64,000 bases of DNA from Blumeriella jaapii. Lineage: Eukaryota > Ascomycota > Leotiomycetes > Helotiales > Drepanopezizaceae. Each line of letters opens with the position of its first letter. The stretch's first letter is position 1. The notes below the pieces were generated by a model, which was given only the letters and a program-made list of their open reading frames with translations, had not been told where the DNA came from and ran no database searches. Shown here piece by piece: positions 34,691-46,400 of this stretch. The stretch lies in the NCBI GenBank assembly GCA_009599575.1, contig VWND01000095.1:1364001-1428000 (forward strand), given 5' to 3'. The translations under genes were made by a program, and so were the position numbers.

Positions 34691-34816
34691 TGTTAACACC
34701 GAAACAAATCTATACAACTAAATTAAATCGATATTTAATATATACCAAACTTTTCGAATTTAAATTAAAAATCTTATATTAAACTACGTTTATTTAATAC
34801 TATATTTAATAATATT

Positions 34817-35340
34817 TTCGCTGCCACCACCTCGCTGCCACCACCTCGCTGCCACCATATCGTCGCCACCACCTCGTCACCATCATCATCACCACCACCA
34901 CTACCACCCACTACCCACCACTATCATACCACACTACCACCACTACCACCACTACCACCACCACCATTATTACCACCACCACCTCGCTGCCACCACCTCG
35001 CTGCCACCACCTCGCTGCCACCATATCGTCGCTACCATCTCGTCGCCACCATCATCACCACCACCACTACCACCACTACCATCATTACCACTACTACCAC
35101 TATTACCATTATTACCACCACTACTATTATTATCACCATCATCACCACTACTATTATTATTTTGCTGCCACTACCTCGCTGCCACCACCTCGTCGCCACC
35201 ACCTCGTCGCCACCACCATCATCACCACCATCACCACTACCATCACCACCATCATCACCACTACTATTACCATCATTACCACCACCACCACCACCATTAT
35301 CACCACCACCTTCCTGCCACCATTGTAATTATTTAGCTTA
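34817..35340. repeat. I1 C-rich arm: 14-bp and CAC-triplet tandem repeats
   Basis: Repeats of the 14-bp unit CACCACCTCGCTGC and its CTCGTCGC variant, alternating with (CAC/CAT/TAC) triplet runs. The open frame 35162-35449 is a Pro/Ser/His repeat translation, not a gene. CpA sites are abundant, so this arm has largely escaped the mutation seen outside. Confidence 0.92.
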
Positions 35341-35385
35341 TTCGGCTGTTCGGCTATTCGGCTGTTCGGCTGTTCGGCTTTTCGT
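35341..35385. repeat. 8-bp TTCGGCTG array in I1
   Basis: About five to six tandem copies of TTCGGCTG/TTCGGCTA. The same octamer lies in I2 at 62868-62915 and a related one in solo LTR G. Confidence 0.9.
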
Positions 35386-35404
35386 TATTTTTTCTAGCAA
35401 AATA

Positions 35405-36773
35405 ATAGTGGGCTGCCTTCCCACATTTATTCTGCGGGCACTCGAATAATGTGGGGGAAAGCAAATGTCCCACTGCATCCAAGTGTCCCATCTCAGTTTA
35501 TGATTTTTTACGATAGCATTTCATATTAAAACACTATTATTTAATTACGCCAAATTGAAAGGTAATAAAAACTGGAAGCTATTTTTAGATTTTAAAATAA
35601 AAATTTTATTTTTATTAATTAAAAGTTGTTAAATTATATATTTTCGTTGAAGTTTTTCTATTTTTTAATTATCGCATTTTGTATAAAAACATTATCAACG
35701 CCAGATATTTAATTATAATAAATTGATAAATAATAAAAACAGAAAGCTATTATTAAATTATAAGTTAAAAGTTCTATTTTTATTAATTAAAAGTTACGAA
35801 ACGAAATGTTTTGTTTTAACTTGTTATTTTTTTTATAATCGCATTTTAAATTAAAATACTTCCAACGCCAGTTATTTTATTATAATAAACTGAAGAAAAG
35901 TAAGTTTAGCTTGCATTCGAATAGAATTTATAGAAATTATATTAAATTTTACGTCGGAACATTCATTTTTGATTAAGTGAAAGTAATTTAAATCGTTTTT
36001 TTACGTATTTCCAATCAGAAATTGTATTAATTAAACGGCTACGAATCGTATAAATACAATATATTTTTATTAAAACTAAATAAACCTTATATTTTCTTTA
36101 GCTTTCTAGCTACTTTATATATGCTTTTCAGCTTTTAAATATCGGTATAATATTTATATTCGAAAAATAAAAAACAAAAGGCAAAAAGGTAAAAAAACAC
36201 CGTTAGTTTTGCGAAAAGCTTTTGCTTAAGCGTATAATAAGTAAAAGAAGCTGCTTACGAGCCTTGGATTTTAAATTGTAAAAGCAATAAAGCTGTAAAA
36301 CAAAAAAAAAAAATCGTATTAAAAATAATAAATTGCATTTTATTGGCCGAAAATCTTGATATATAATAAAACGCGAGCTTAATAAAGCTTTTATAATTAT
36401 CGAATAGCTTATAACCGATTAAAAAAGTTAATCTGAATTATTACATATAATATTTTAATTGCAAACAAATGTAAATAGGCTTTCTAAAAGCGAAAAAGCG
36501 AAGAAAAAATTGAAAATGCGTACAAAACACTTATTTAAATTAGTTTCTATTGATAAAATTTAACTTTTTAATCCAAAATCTGAAAATAACTGCTTGTTTT
36601 TATTATAATTTAACTTAGTGTAATTAAATATCTGGCGTTGGTGGTGTTTTAATATAAAATGCGATCGTAAAAAATCATGAACTGAGATGGGACACTTGGA
36701 TGCAGTGGGACACTTGCTTTCCCCCACATTATTCGAGTGCCCGCAGAATAAATGTGGGAAGGCAGCCCACTAT
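35405..36773. mobile_element. J: inverted-repeat element nested in I1, TSD TA
   Basis: 1369 bp with terminal inverted repeats of about 125 bp starting ATAGTGGGCTGCCTTCCCAC and ending in its complement GGCAGCCCACTAT. TA at 35403-35404 and 36774-36775; I2 near 62836-62856 is the empty site. The TA target and TIRs suggest a Tc1/mariner-like or other TA-targeting DNA transposon. The AT-rich interior has tandem subterminal units of about 170 bp (about 35530-35880; e.g. ATCGCATTTT then CAACGCCAG) and no transposase I can recognise. It is probably non-autonomous. Confidence 0.9.
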
Positions 36774-36866
36774 TAGTATTAGCGAAAAAATAATAATAGC
36801 AGCGAAGTAATAGCAGCGAAAAAATAAATGTAATCAACCTTTATATTTTTTTGAAAATATAAATAA

Positions 36867-37585
36867 AGGTGGTGGTGATAGTGATAATGGTGGTGGTGGT
36901 GGTAGTGGTGGCGACCAAATGGTGGCAGCGAGGTGGTGGCGACGAGGTGGTGGCAGCGAGGTGGTGGCAGCAAAATGATAGTAGTAGTAATGATGGTGGT
37001 GATGATGATGGTAGTGGTGGTAATAGTGATAGTGGTGGTAGTGATGGTAATGGTGGTAATGGTAGTGGTGATGATGGTGGCGACGAGGTGGTGGCGACGA
37101 GATGGTGGCAGCGAAGTGGTGGCAGCAAAATGATAGTAGTAGTAATGATGGTGGTGATGATAATGGTAGTGGTGGTAATGGTGATAATGGTGGTAGTGAT
37201 GGTAATGGTGGTAATGGTAGTGGTGATGATGGTGGCGACGAGGTGGTGGCGACGAGATGGTGGCAGCGAGGTGGTGGCAGCAAAATGATAATAGTAGTGG
37301 TGATGGTGGTGATGATGATGGTAGTGGTGGTAATGGTGGTAGTGGTGGTAGTGGTGGTAGTGGTGGTAATGGTGGTAGTGGTGGTAGTGGTGGTAGTGGT
37401 GTGGTAGTGGTGGTAGTGGTGGTAATAGTGGTGGTGGTGGTGGCGACGAGGTGGTGGCAGCGAGGTGGTGGTGGTAATGATGGTGGTGGTGGTGGCGACG
37501 AGGTGGTGGCAGCGAGGTGGTGGTGGTAATGATGGTGGTGGTGGTGGCGACGAGGTGGTGGCAGCGAGGTGGTGTTAGCAGTGAA
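36867..37585. repeat. I1 G-rich arm: GGTGGTGGCAGCGA tandem repeats
   Basis: The inverted counterpart of the C-rich arm: 14-bp GGTGGTGGCAGCGA units and runs of GGTAGTGGT. Within it, three blocks of about 155 bp (near 36950, 37105 and 37260) are tandem higher-order repeats beginning GGTGGCAGCAAAATGATA. GG-rich spacing could form G-quadruplexes. Open frames on both strands here are Gly/Trp/Val or His/Pro repeat translations. Confidence 0.92.
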
Positions 37586-37841
37586 ATGGTATTAATAAAA
37601 GCGTAGATAAAAGGTAATAATAGAATTACAACAAATTCGTATAAGATTTGTATTTTTCTCGAAGTTTTAAATTATTACACAACCTATTGTATCTATTAAT
37701 CTTTAATAATACTAAAATTAATTTTCATTTAATCGCGTGTTAACTCTGATTATACTCGGAGTTAATTTTACGCCAAGTGTTAACTCGGATTTGACTCGGT
37801 GTTAAATCGGTTGTAATCCCATCCACAGGCGCCCCTAAGTA

Positions 37842-39900
37842 ATAGCTGCCCAATAGCAACCTTTTTGTGTTAGCGATTAGAATCAGCGAAATATTAATTA
37901 TAATAACGATTATCAAAAGAAAAAAGAAAACCAACGCGGAAACCAAAATCGCGGCTATTAAAATAATAAAAATAATTATTAAAACAAACCCTATGGCCTT
38001 AAATATAGGTTTTGTAATAATAAAGAAATTTATTGCGAAAAATCTTATATTCGCTTTAAATGCAAAGCATTTAATTTTTGTATAAATAATAGTATTTGTT
38101 ATATTAACAAATACGAAGCGATTTGCCTCGGATCGGTAAAAGCAGAAATAAGCTTTTTTAACAAAACTGAAAATTAAAACTGGTTAAATATTATTCGCTT
38201 GAAAATAAAAAATACGAAATGAAACGATTGTTTGGAAAACAGAAAAAATGCAAAAACGATTTTTATTAATAAAAAAAAAATATTCCAAAAAGCGTATTAA
38301 TCAAAAAGAAAACTTTTATTTTAAACGTAAATGAAATTTAAATATATAAATAAAAAATAAATGCATATATTGCTAATGCAATTATCGCATTTGCAGATAT
38401 TATAGCTGCATAATTAAGCCAGCGAATTATAAAAAAGCAAAATGCTTTTGTTTTATTCGCTAAATTAATTAATATAAAAAAAAACGTTAGAATCGAAAAA
38501 AAAAAAAAGATTTTGAAATTCGAAAAAAAAAAACCGATGAAATTATTAGAAAAACGCTTATAATAAAAGAAATTAACGATAATATAAAAGATATCGACAC
38601 CGATATTCCGATTTAAATTATTCAGAAAGTACCAGTTTTTTAAGCGCCTATTATTAATGCGAAACGAGAAATAAATCGACAAATATATCAGCTTCGAAGC
38701 CGTCGACGAAGCTATTAAAAGGATTATAAAACAAAAGATTAAATTGAAATTCAGCGACCTATTTAATACAAAAAAGAAATTCGACAAAATTATTAACAAA
38801 CAAATCCTTATATTAAAAAAAAACGAAAAAATTAAAATTATTCGAAAAAAAAACGATTTTAAATTAAAAAAAAAACAAAAAAAAAATTTATAATACCGCA
38901 ATTAATTTAGCCGATAAAAAAAAATCCTCGGAAAAAATCAGCCTTTTGGCTTTCGCTATAAAAATCCAAAAATCAAAACGACGAAACTGCTTTTACACGG
39001 CTATAAAAACATTAAAAATAAAAATAATACTTAAGAAAAGTACGACCGCTTTCGTTTTATTCGATAATAAAGCCGAAATTAATTGCATAAACCAAAAAAC
39101 GGCCGAAGCTAATAAGATTCCGATTATTATCGACAAACGAATAATTTATACGACCGTTAATAAAAATATTATTAAATTTAATAAAATTGTACGAAATATA
39201 AAAGTCGACGTTAAAAATATTATTATTTATAAAAACTTTTTGATAATAAAAAAATGCTTCCATTTTATTATTTTTAAAATGCTTTAGATTTTAAAAAATC
39301 TCGTTAGTTTTAAATACACCGAAAACGGCCAGATAAAAGCTTTTTTTTAAAACTAAAACCGATTTTTTTAAAATTAAATCACCGTCGCCGACGATAAGAT
39401 TTTTTTAATCGACGTTTTATCGGAAAACAAATAGCCGGCTTTGGTTTTAAAACAAACGCTAAATTATAACAAAACCTGGAAAATACTCGGCTAAAAGCAT
39501 TTACGTCGCTAATCGAAATAACACCGCGAATAAAATTAGCTAATATTAACATTTTTGATTATTAATTCGGGAATGAAAATTCCGAAAATTTCGTTTTTGT
39601 TTTAAACAAATCCGATTTATATATTCTACTTTTTTATATTAATATTAATATTTTTTATAAGCGCAAAGCTAAAAAAATACAATCCGTAAATCTTGGTAAA
39701 TCCGTTGAAAATATCTTCGGAAAAAAAAACGATTGATTTAAAAAAAATAAAATAACAAAATCATTTTAATTAATTATTAGCGAATTCGAAGGATTTATCA
39801 CCGGCCGATTTTCCAGCTTATTATTTGACAGCCGATTTACAAAAAAACGATTTAATAATTTAGCAATCGGAACCCAATTTCTGCTAAAAAAAAAAAATTT
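37842..39900 (+). pseudogene. C2 gag C-terminus and protease
   Basis: Collinear with C1 14843-16902. A Cys-rich stretch near 38000-38110 in one frame may be the nucleocapsid zinc-binding region. The open frame 38946-39287 carries the protease: FVLFDNKAEINCINQKTAE, then IPIIIDKRIIYTTVN and VKNIIIYKNFLIIKKCFHF. The D-x-G triad is D-N-K. The minus-strand frames 38338-38901 and 39057-39263 are shadows; their length is an artefact of A-rich plus-strand sequence. Confidence 0.78.
39499..39531 (+). repeat. 33-bp mini-repeat, C site 1 in C2
   Basis: The copy orthologous to 16488-16520, ATTTACGTCGCTAAT...ACACCGCGAAT, with one transition relative to C1. Confidence 0.8.
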
Positions 39901-41370
39901 TTATACGAAGTTTTACGCAACCGAAAAAAAGCTATAGCTTTCGATTTCACCGAAATAAGCCAATTCAGCTTTAACGTTACGTTTTATATCGATATTAAAA
40001 CCGTGCTTTACGAGGCCTGGCAAAAAAAAACCTTTTCAGTTTTTAAAGCCTTTTAAAATAAAATAGTCGAAATGTTAAAAAAACGAATTAAATAAAAGAT
40101 TTTCGAATTTTGCTACGGCTTATATAAAAATAAATGGTTTATCGTTGCGAAAAAAGAAAAAAGCATTTACAAATTTATTATCGCAATCGTCGAAATAAAC
40201 AAAATAACGATACGAAACGCCAACGTGTTATTTAACGTCGATTAATTTTTAAACGAATTCGCAAAACTGACGATCGCTTTTTTTTTCGATTTGTTTTTCG
40301 GCTACGACCATTTAATACTTAATCTACGATTTCGAAATATAACGGCAATTTAAATATTAATCGGTTTATTACGCATAACGAAAATACTTATAAAAGCTAT
40401 TAATTTAATCGCTTAATTCGTAAAAATCGTATATAAAGTTTTTATAATTTGCATTTCTGATATTGCTTTTTTTTACGTTGACGACGTTGGAATGAAAAGC
40501 TTTAAATTATATTATAATAATAAAAAAATTCTTTTTGAAATTCGACGTTATATAATAAAATATATTTAAAATATCGATAAAATTATGATTTGCTTCGAAA
40601 AAGCTAAAGCTATTATTGGCCTTCGATTAAAATTTTGCATGCCCGAAATAAATATCGTTGGTTATATAATTAATAACGCTGGCCGCTATTTTCAACGAAA
40701 GAAAATTAAAAAGATTTGCGAATGGAAAAAGTATAAAAATATTATCGAAGCCAAAGCTTTTATTAGCGTTGTTATTTATTACCGCAATTAAATTAAAAAC
40801 TTTTTTTAGAAAGCTGCATTTATTTACGTTACGATAAAAAAAAAATCGATTTCGTTTAGAAAAAAAAACAAAGCAAAATTATAAAAAATTTTAAAAACGA
40901 TTTTTTATCGGTCTTATCGCTTATTCGAATCGATTACAGCTTAAACGCAGAAAAAATTATTTTGATTATCGACGTTAGTATTTTCGGTTAAAAAGCTGTA
41001 TTATAATAAATCGATAAAAACAAAAAACGGCATTTTTTACGATTCGAAAGCGGCTTATAATTTTTCGCGGAAATACGTTATAATATTATTAAACGAAAAT
41101 ATTAAAACGTTTTTAAAATAATAAAAAAGATAAAAAGCGAATTGTACGGCGTATATTTTATTTTGAAAACAAACGCAAAATTTTTTATCGACTAATTAAA
41201 TAAAAAAACTAATGATTTATTAAAAGCGTTCGTTATTAATTAAATAGCTTGGATGCGATTTATAAATTTCGAAATCAGATATATTAAAAAAACAATTAAT
41301 ACAGCGGCAAACGGCCTTTTTAAACGAAAACGTTTTTATTCGTTTAATTTCGCTAAATAAAACGAATAAA
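39901..41370 (+). pseudogene. C2 reverse transcriptase and RNase H
   Basis: Reverse transcriptase of a Ty3/gypsy lineage distinct from A, B, D and E. It reads FEFCYGLYKNKWFIVAKK, DLFFGYDHLIL and the catalytic box FFYVDDVGMK at about 40467-40496, with both Asp intact. The open frame 40585-40791 continues with ICFEKAKAIIGLRLKFCMPE, INIVGYIINNAGR and KNIIEAKAFISV, the thumb region. RNase H (about 40960-41370) shows RFESGL, YGVYFILKTNAK and TAANGLFKRK. Stops at former Trp and Gln codons break it. Confidence 0.88.
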
Positions 41371-41443
41371 ATATCGACGAATAAATCGCTAACGAAATCG
41401 GCTGCTTTGTTATTTGCGCTTTGAATTTTATAAAGCCGAAATT

Positions 41444-41476
41444 ATTCGCGTTGCTATTTCGGCTGGCATCGCGAAT
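41444..41476 (+). repeat. 33-bp mini-repeat, C site 2 in C2
   Basis: ATTCGCGTTGCTATT...GGCATCGCGAAT, with 7-bp inverted ends ATTCGCG/CGCGAAT. First base is a third codon position; reads FALLFRLASRI. Confidence 0.88.
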
Positions 41477-41506
41477 AAAAAACACCGATTTTCGGGCCGA
41501 AAAAGC

Positions 41507-41539
41507 ATTCGCGTTATTATTTCGATTGGCACCGCGAAT
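41507..41539 (+). repeat. 33-bp mini-repeat, C site 3 in C2
   Basis: ATTCGCGTTATTATT...GGCACCGCGAAT, 63 bp start-to-start from the previous copy (21 codons), in the same reading phase; reads FALLFRLAPRM. Confidence 0.88.
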
Positions 41540-42890
41540 GGATTTAACCGAAAACGATCGGAATAAGCCGATTAACGACGAAAATAAACTTTTAATCGAT
41601 AATTACAAAACCGAGAATTTTTATTTAATCGTATATTATTTAATTATTTTATTTAAATTATTTAACGTGCCAAATTATTAATTTAAATTATTTAAAAACC
41701 AAGCTTTCGATTATATTTTAGCCGATAAAAAGCTATATAAAATAAAAAACAATATATATTAAAAACGCTTAATAGTAAATAATAAGGCCGACAAGTTTTA
41801 AATTATAAAAAAAGCCTACGAAAAAGTGTTTTATAAGAAAACTAAAGTTATTTATCACCGAATCAAAAATAATTTTTAATAAAAAAAATGCTTCGAAAAT
41901 TGCAAAGCTTTCGTTAAAAGCTGCGTTTTTTGCTAAAAACGAAAGCTTGGCCGAAAAAAAAACTTATTATATTCGACGTGGTTTTCTGGAATTTAAAAAA
42001 AAATTAACTTCGACGTTATACGCGTATTAATTACCGATCGCGGTTATATATGCTTTGTATTCGCTATTAACGATTTATTTAAATGATTTAAAAAGCGATT
42101 TTTTCGAAACGTTATTTCCGAAATTATAGCGATTTTTTTTTGGAAAAACGTTATATATCGATACGGTTTATTTAGCAAATTAAACGTCGATAATAAATCC
42201 GAAAACAAAAGCGTTATCGAAACTTTTATAAAAAAATACGGCATTTAGCGTATTTAAATTTTAGTTTATAATTCGAAAAGCAACGGATCCGTTAAACGAA
42301 GTTATAAAAATATTTTCGACGGCCTTTTAAAAGTTATTCGAAAGGGCTATAAGCGTTAGTCGCGGAAATTCTCGAAAATACTTTTTATTATACGTATATA
42401 TATACACGCTTTTACTGAAATAATTTTATTTTTTATTTAGTACGGCAAAAACGCTCGACTGCTTTTAAAAATAAAATAGCTTGTATAAAAATTTTATAAC
42501 GTAATTAAAATAAAAACGAAAGCAAACTTATTAGCGATAAGATTTAAATAGCTAAATTACCGCGATATAAATATAAAAAAAATAATTTTAAGAAAAAAAA
42601 AATATAAAAAAGCAGTTAAAAAAGTCTGAGATAAAATTAAAGTTTAAAAAAAAACGCTAATTAAAAAAAGAAATCTAGTTTTAATTTACGACGTTTAACG
42701 CGTTATTAACAAATCGGCCGATATTAAGTTTAATTATAAATAGCTCGGATTTTACGAAGTATACGAAGCCGAGTTAAATAAAAGTTATTATAAGCTTACG
42801 GAATTCGATAAAACAAAACTAAAAAAAACGTTCGCCGCTAACCGATTAAAGCGATTTTACAAAAAAAACTAACAAATTTATTTTTTAAAT

Positions 42891-43440
42891 TCTAAATTAA
42901 ACAGCGACTTCGATTTTAGCGATTTCGACGACGATTCCGATCAAAGCGATTATATTTTTAAAAAAAAAACCTTTTGAAAAAGTCTGAAAACAACCGAACG
43001 ATAACTCCGTTGCTAAAAGCATAATTCAAATCGTAATTTCATTTATAACCGAAAAAAAAAAATTACATACAAAATTATTTATTAACTGTTTTACTGTTTT
43101 TATTATTTATTATTTTCTTTTTTATTATATATTATTTTATTATTTTTTGTTTTGCTTTGCTTATATATAATTTAATTATTTTGTTTTATATATATTGTTT
43201 ATTGTTAAAACCTTTTTTTATATTATTTAAAACACTTATTGTATTTTTTTTTGTTTAATTGTCTTTTTGTTTATTAAAACAAAAGCTTTGTATATATTTA
43301 AGCCGCATATTTAATACATTTTTATTATTCGTATATTTTACGAAAACTATCTTTTATACATTTTATTATTTGCTACTTTTTGTATTATTTATTTTTTTCG
43401 TTGTTTTAAACGAGTATTTATTTAAATAATTATAATTTAT
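42891..43440 (+). other. AT-rich spacer after C2 integrase
   Basis: Very T-rich (runs such as TTATTATTTTTTGTTTTGC), no coding potential. The same spacer is at 49171-49600 in C1. It separates pol from the 3' region and could be the 3' untranslated part of pol or a promoter for a second transcript. Confidence 0.55.
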
Positions 43441-46400
43441 TAAAAAAACAGCAGGCGGATTCCCGTGACTTTTGAATACAAATATTTTACAATTTCCGTA
43501 TTTTTTCCCAACTATTTTTTAATAAATATAATACACTTTTTTAATTAATAAATTTATTAATATTATATCGTTTTTTAAGCAAAGCGTTGCTAAACCTGGC
43601 AAACTTGTTTTTAATTTATTTTAAAACGAAACTATTATACGTAATCTTTTCGAATTTAAGCAAATATATAATACCGCCATTTTAAATTAATAAGCAGCTT
43701 TTGTAAAAATATTTATAAAATAATTCGATATAATAATTAAAAACGTTAACGAATTTTTATTCGATTACGAAAGTTTTATTAAAATTAAATTCGTTTGCAA
43801 AAGCTTTAATTATAATAAATTTTTATTAAATTACGACAACGCTTTAAAAGCTTTCGCCGGAGCAAAAAAAACTCGAGATAATAAAAAAGAAATGACAGAC
43901 CGGGTTTTGCGCTTTTTGCCAAATTAACAAAAAAAAAATATTTAAAAATACGTTTTTAATAAAATCATCGGTATTATTTCGCTTCGGCATTTCGCTCGCT
44001 TTTTCGAGATTATTATTTTTATTAAAAAAAAATTTTAAATATTAAACGCTTATATTTTTAAGGCGCAAACTCTGAAAGCTAATAATTTAAAAATCCGCAG
44101 ATTTATAAGCTTTTTTATAATTGTTTGCAAACTGATCGACGACGTTATATAATCGTTAAAAAAAAGTTTTAGTCGGTTGCGAAATTCTAAATTTAATTTT
44201 TTTTTAAAACAAAAAATTAAGCGTCGCCAAATGCGGCATTTTTATATCGAAGAAAAAAAACGACGCTATTCCGATATTTTAAATTTACGACGATAAAAAA
44301 AACGAAAAAGCTAATATTATTTTCGTTTAGTTCGAAAAAATATACGCGATAGCAATTAATATTTTTAAAACAGCTAAAATAATTCGGCGATTTTTATTTT
44401 TAATTATCGAAAACGAATCCGAAAACGAAATTAAAAGCGTAATAGCAAACAATCGTTTATTCGAATATAAAAAACTTATTATATTTATGGAAACTATTCC
44501 GAAAAAAGTAAAAACAAAAAACGTAAAAAAACGCGCCGATATTTTCGAAATCTTTTTTATTCGGAAAAAAAAATTATTCGCGTCGTTAGCAAAAAAGGCA
44601 TCGCGAATGAAAACAGCCGGAAATCGACGCCGAATTATAGCTTTTAAGCTAATTAATAAAAAACGCGACGATTTTACGAAATCAAATTTAAAAAACGCCG
44701 GTATTTCGAAAAAAAAAAACTTAAACGATTTTGAATTTGATTTTTCGAAATTAAATACGCAAATATTAAAAACGCTTGCTGCGTTTAAAAACGTCGTACT
44801 ATTATCGTTAATATTTTAGATTTTAATAAAAGCATTTAAGATTTCGATTATTATACGATTCGATCGAAAAAGCTTAAAAAAAAATATCGAAATTATCGCG
44901 GAAAAAATTATATAAAAAACACAAAATCAAATTATTTTGCTTAAAACTTTCGTTTTCGACGACGAAACGATTCAAAAGTTTTATTTCGATACTTTTATAT
45001 AAAAATCAAATAAATCCGTCAGCTTTTTTTTTTTTGCTTCGAACGAAAATTAAATTAAGTTTTTTTCGAAAGATTGCAAATATAATACGTCGGAACAAAT
45101 AAAAAAAATTTTTAAAAACGATAATCCGTTTTTACTTAAGTTTTTTTTCGCTGAAAAACTTCGATTTTTTAATTTCGTTTTTACGAATAACGTTAACGTT
45201 AAAAAAAACGGCAAATTTTATTATTTTTATATACGTTATTACGCGGCGTACTGCGATTTAATTACAAAAAAAATCGACGTTATCGGTTTTGCTAATCGAT
45301 TCGCTGTTATTAAAAATTCGGATTACGACGTGTTCGAAATTAATTTTAATAATCAGTTTATATTCCGACGAAAAACTGCGAAAATTATTTAAACGCGTAT
45401 TAAAATTTATTTAGGCTACGCGAATTTTAAAACAGATTTTAAAGCTTTTAGCGCGATTATAAAACTCGATTAAAACAAAAAAAAATAAAAGCAACAAGTA
45501 TTTTTAAAAGCCGACTTTTTTGGCTTTTCGACCGAAAATATATTTTAAAATCTATTTGAACTAAGCTGCGAATTCGTTAATTACGTAAGGTTTTATAACG
45601 GAAAAAACAAGCTATTATTATATTTTATAAAAAAAAAATAGTTATATACAAATACTATTTTCGATTCGTTAAAACCCAAAGGGCGCTTATAGTTTTTTTC
45701 GCTAATATATTTTACAATTTTATTTAATAAGCTTTTAAAATGCATTTCGGATTTTATTTCGCTGCTTTAATTATTCGGAATTTTAGAAACTGCTGCTTCG
45801 TAGCATATTTTAACGTTCCGATCGCTTTAGGTTTCGCTGATCCCGACCGTATTATAATTATAAAATTCGATATCGCCGATTTTTAAAAAAAAAAAAAAGA
45901 TCGAAGATTTTACCGACGCTATTTTCGATTATTACGTTCTGCTTGCATTCGCATAAAACTCGAAAATAATCGAAGCTTATTTGCAATTATATTACGACGC
46001 CAAGCTAATTAAAATTATTTAAAAAAGCCTAGCTTTTTCGTATTTCAGCGCGTTTAAAACAGTGGCTTTAGCTATTTTATCGGATTACGAAACCGAAAGC
46101 TACGAAATAAAAAATAAAATAACTTTTGTTAGCTTTTCGATTAAGCAAAAAGTTTTCGTCAGATTTAAAACCTAAAAAACCGACGGCGCGATATTAATTT
46201 ATTCGAATAATTATACGGCGCAGAAATATAAAAATTATTTCGAAAACAACGTTCCGATAAATAATCTGATATTGTTTATTTTGCGACGAAAGCAATTACA
46301 GCATTTTCGGTGGTTTCGATTGCAAACGATTATTTTCGAATCATTTCGTGAAATAATCTTTTTTACAAGCTTCGAAGCTTTTTTAAAAATATTCGTCGGT

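Larger units (their letters stand above)
34354..37839. mobile_element. I1: foldback-like DNA element, TSD TA
   Basis: 3486 bp (2117 bp without nested J) starting CCGTACGGCTTATCTAGGG and ending CCACAGGCGCCCCTAAG, flanked by TA. C1 at 14840-14865 (CGTAAAAATAATGGCTG) is the empty site. Subterminal regions are related in inverted orientation: CGGATCACAACCGATTATA on the left and, on the complementary strand of the right end, GGGATTACAACCGATTTAA. Inside are palindrome arrays, then a C-rich tandem-repeat arm, J, then a G-rich arm. No transposase is seen; the long frames in it are repeat translations. Confidence 0.88.
41371..42890 (+). pseudogene. C2 integrase
   Basis: The open frame 41421-41681 is the RNase H to integrase linker holding two copies of the 33-bp repeat. 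The zinc-binding region shows CKAFVKSCVFC near 41900-41935. The catalytic core follows: RYGLFSKLNVDNK (second Asp) and GI.RI.I..YNSKSNGSVKR at 42240-42300 (Glu expected after GSV, changed to Lys here). The C-terminal part reads YEVYEAELNKSYYKL and FAANRLKRFYKK, then a Ser/Asp-rich end at 42900. It shows no chromodomain. Confidence 0.82.

Noticed and set aside
35990..36590. Possible pogo/Fot1-type transposase inside J
   Set aside because: A few residues loosely resembled a helix-turn-helix, but no DDE/D motif or continuous similarity could be seen in any frame.
36834..37529. Several open frames of 66-149 codons on both strands
   Set aside because: They translate GGTGGT/CACCAC tandem arrays into Gly-Val-Trp or His-Pro-Ser repeats; openness on both strands follows from the lack of stop triplets in the repeats.
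38338..38901. 187-codon minus-strand frame rich in Phe and Ile
   Set aside because: It lies opposite the A-rich gag-protease linker of C2 and is not conserved as an open frame in C1 (15415-15597 is much shorter); it is a shadow.
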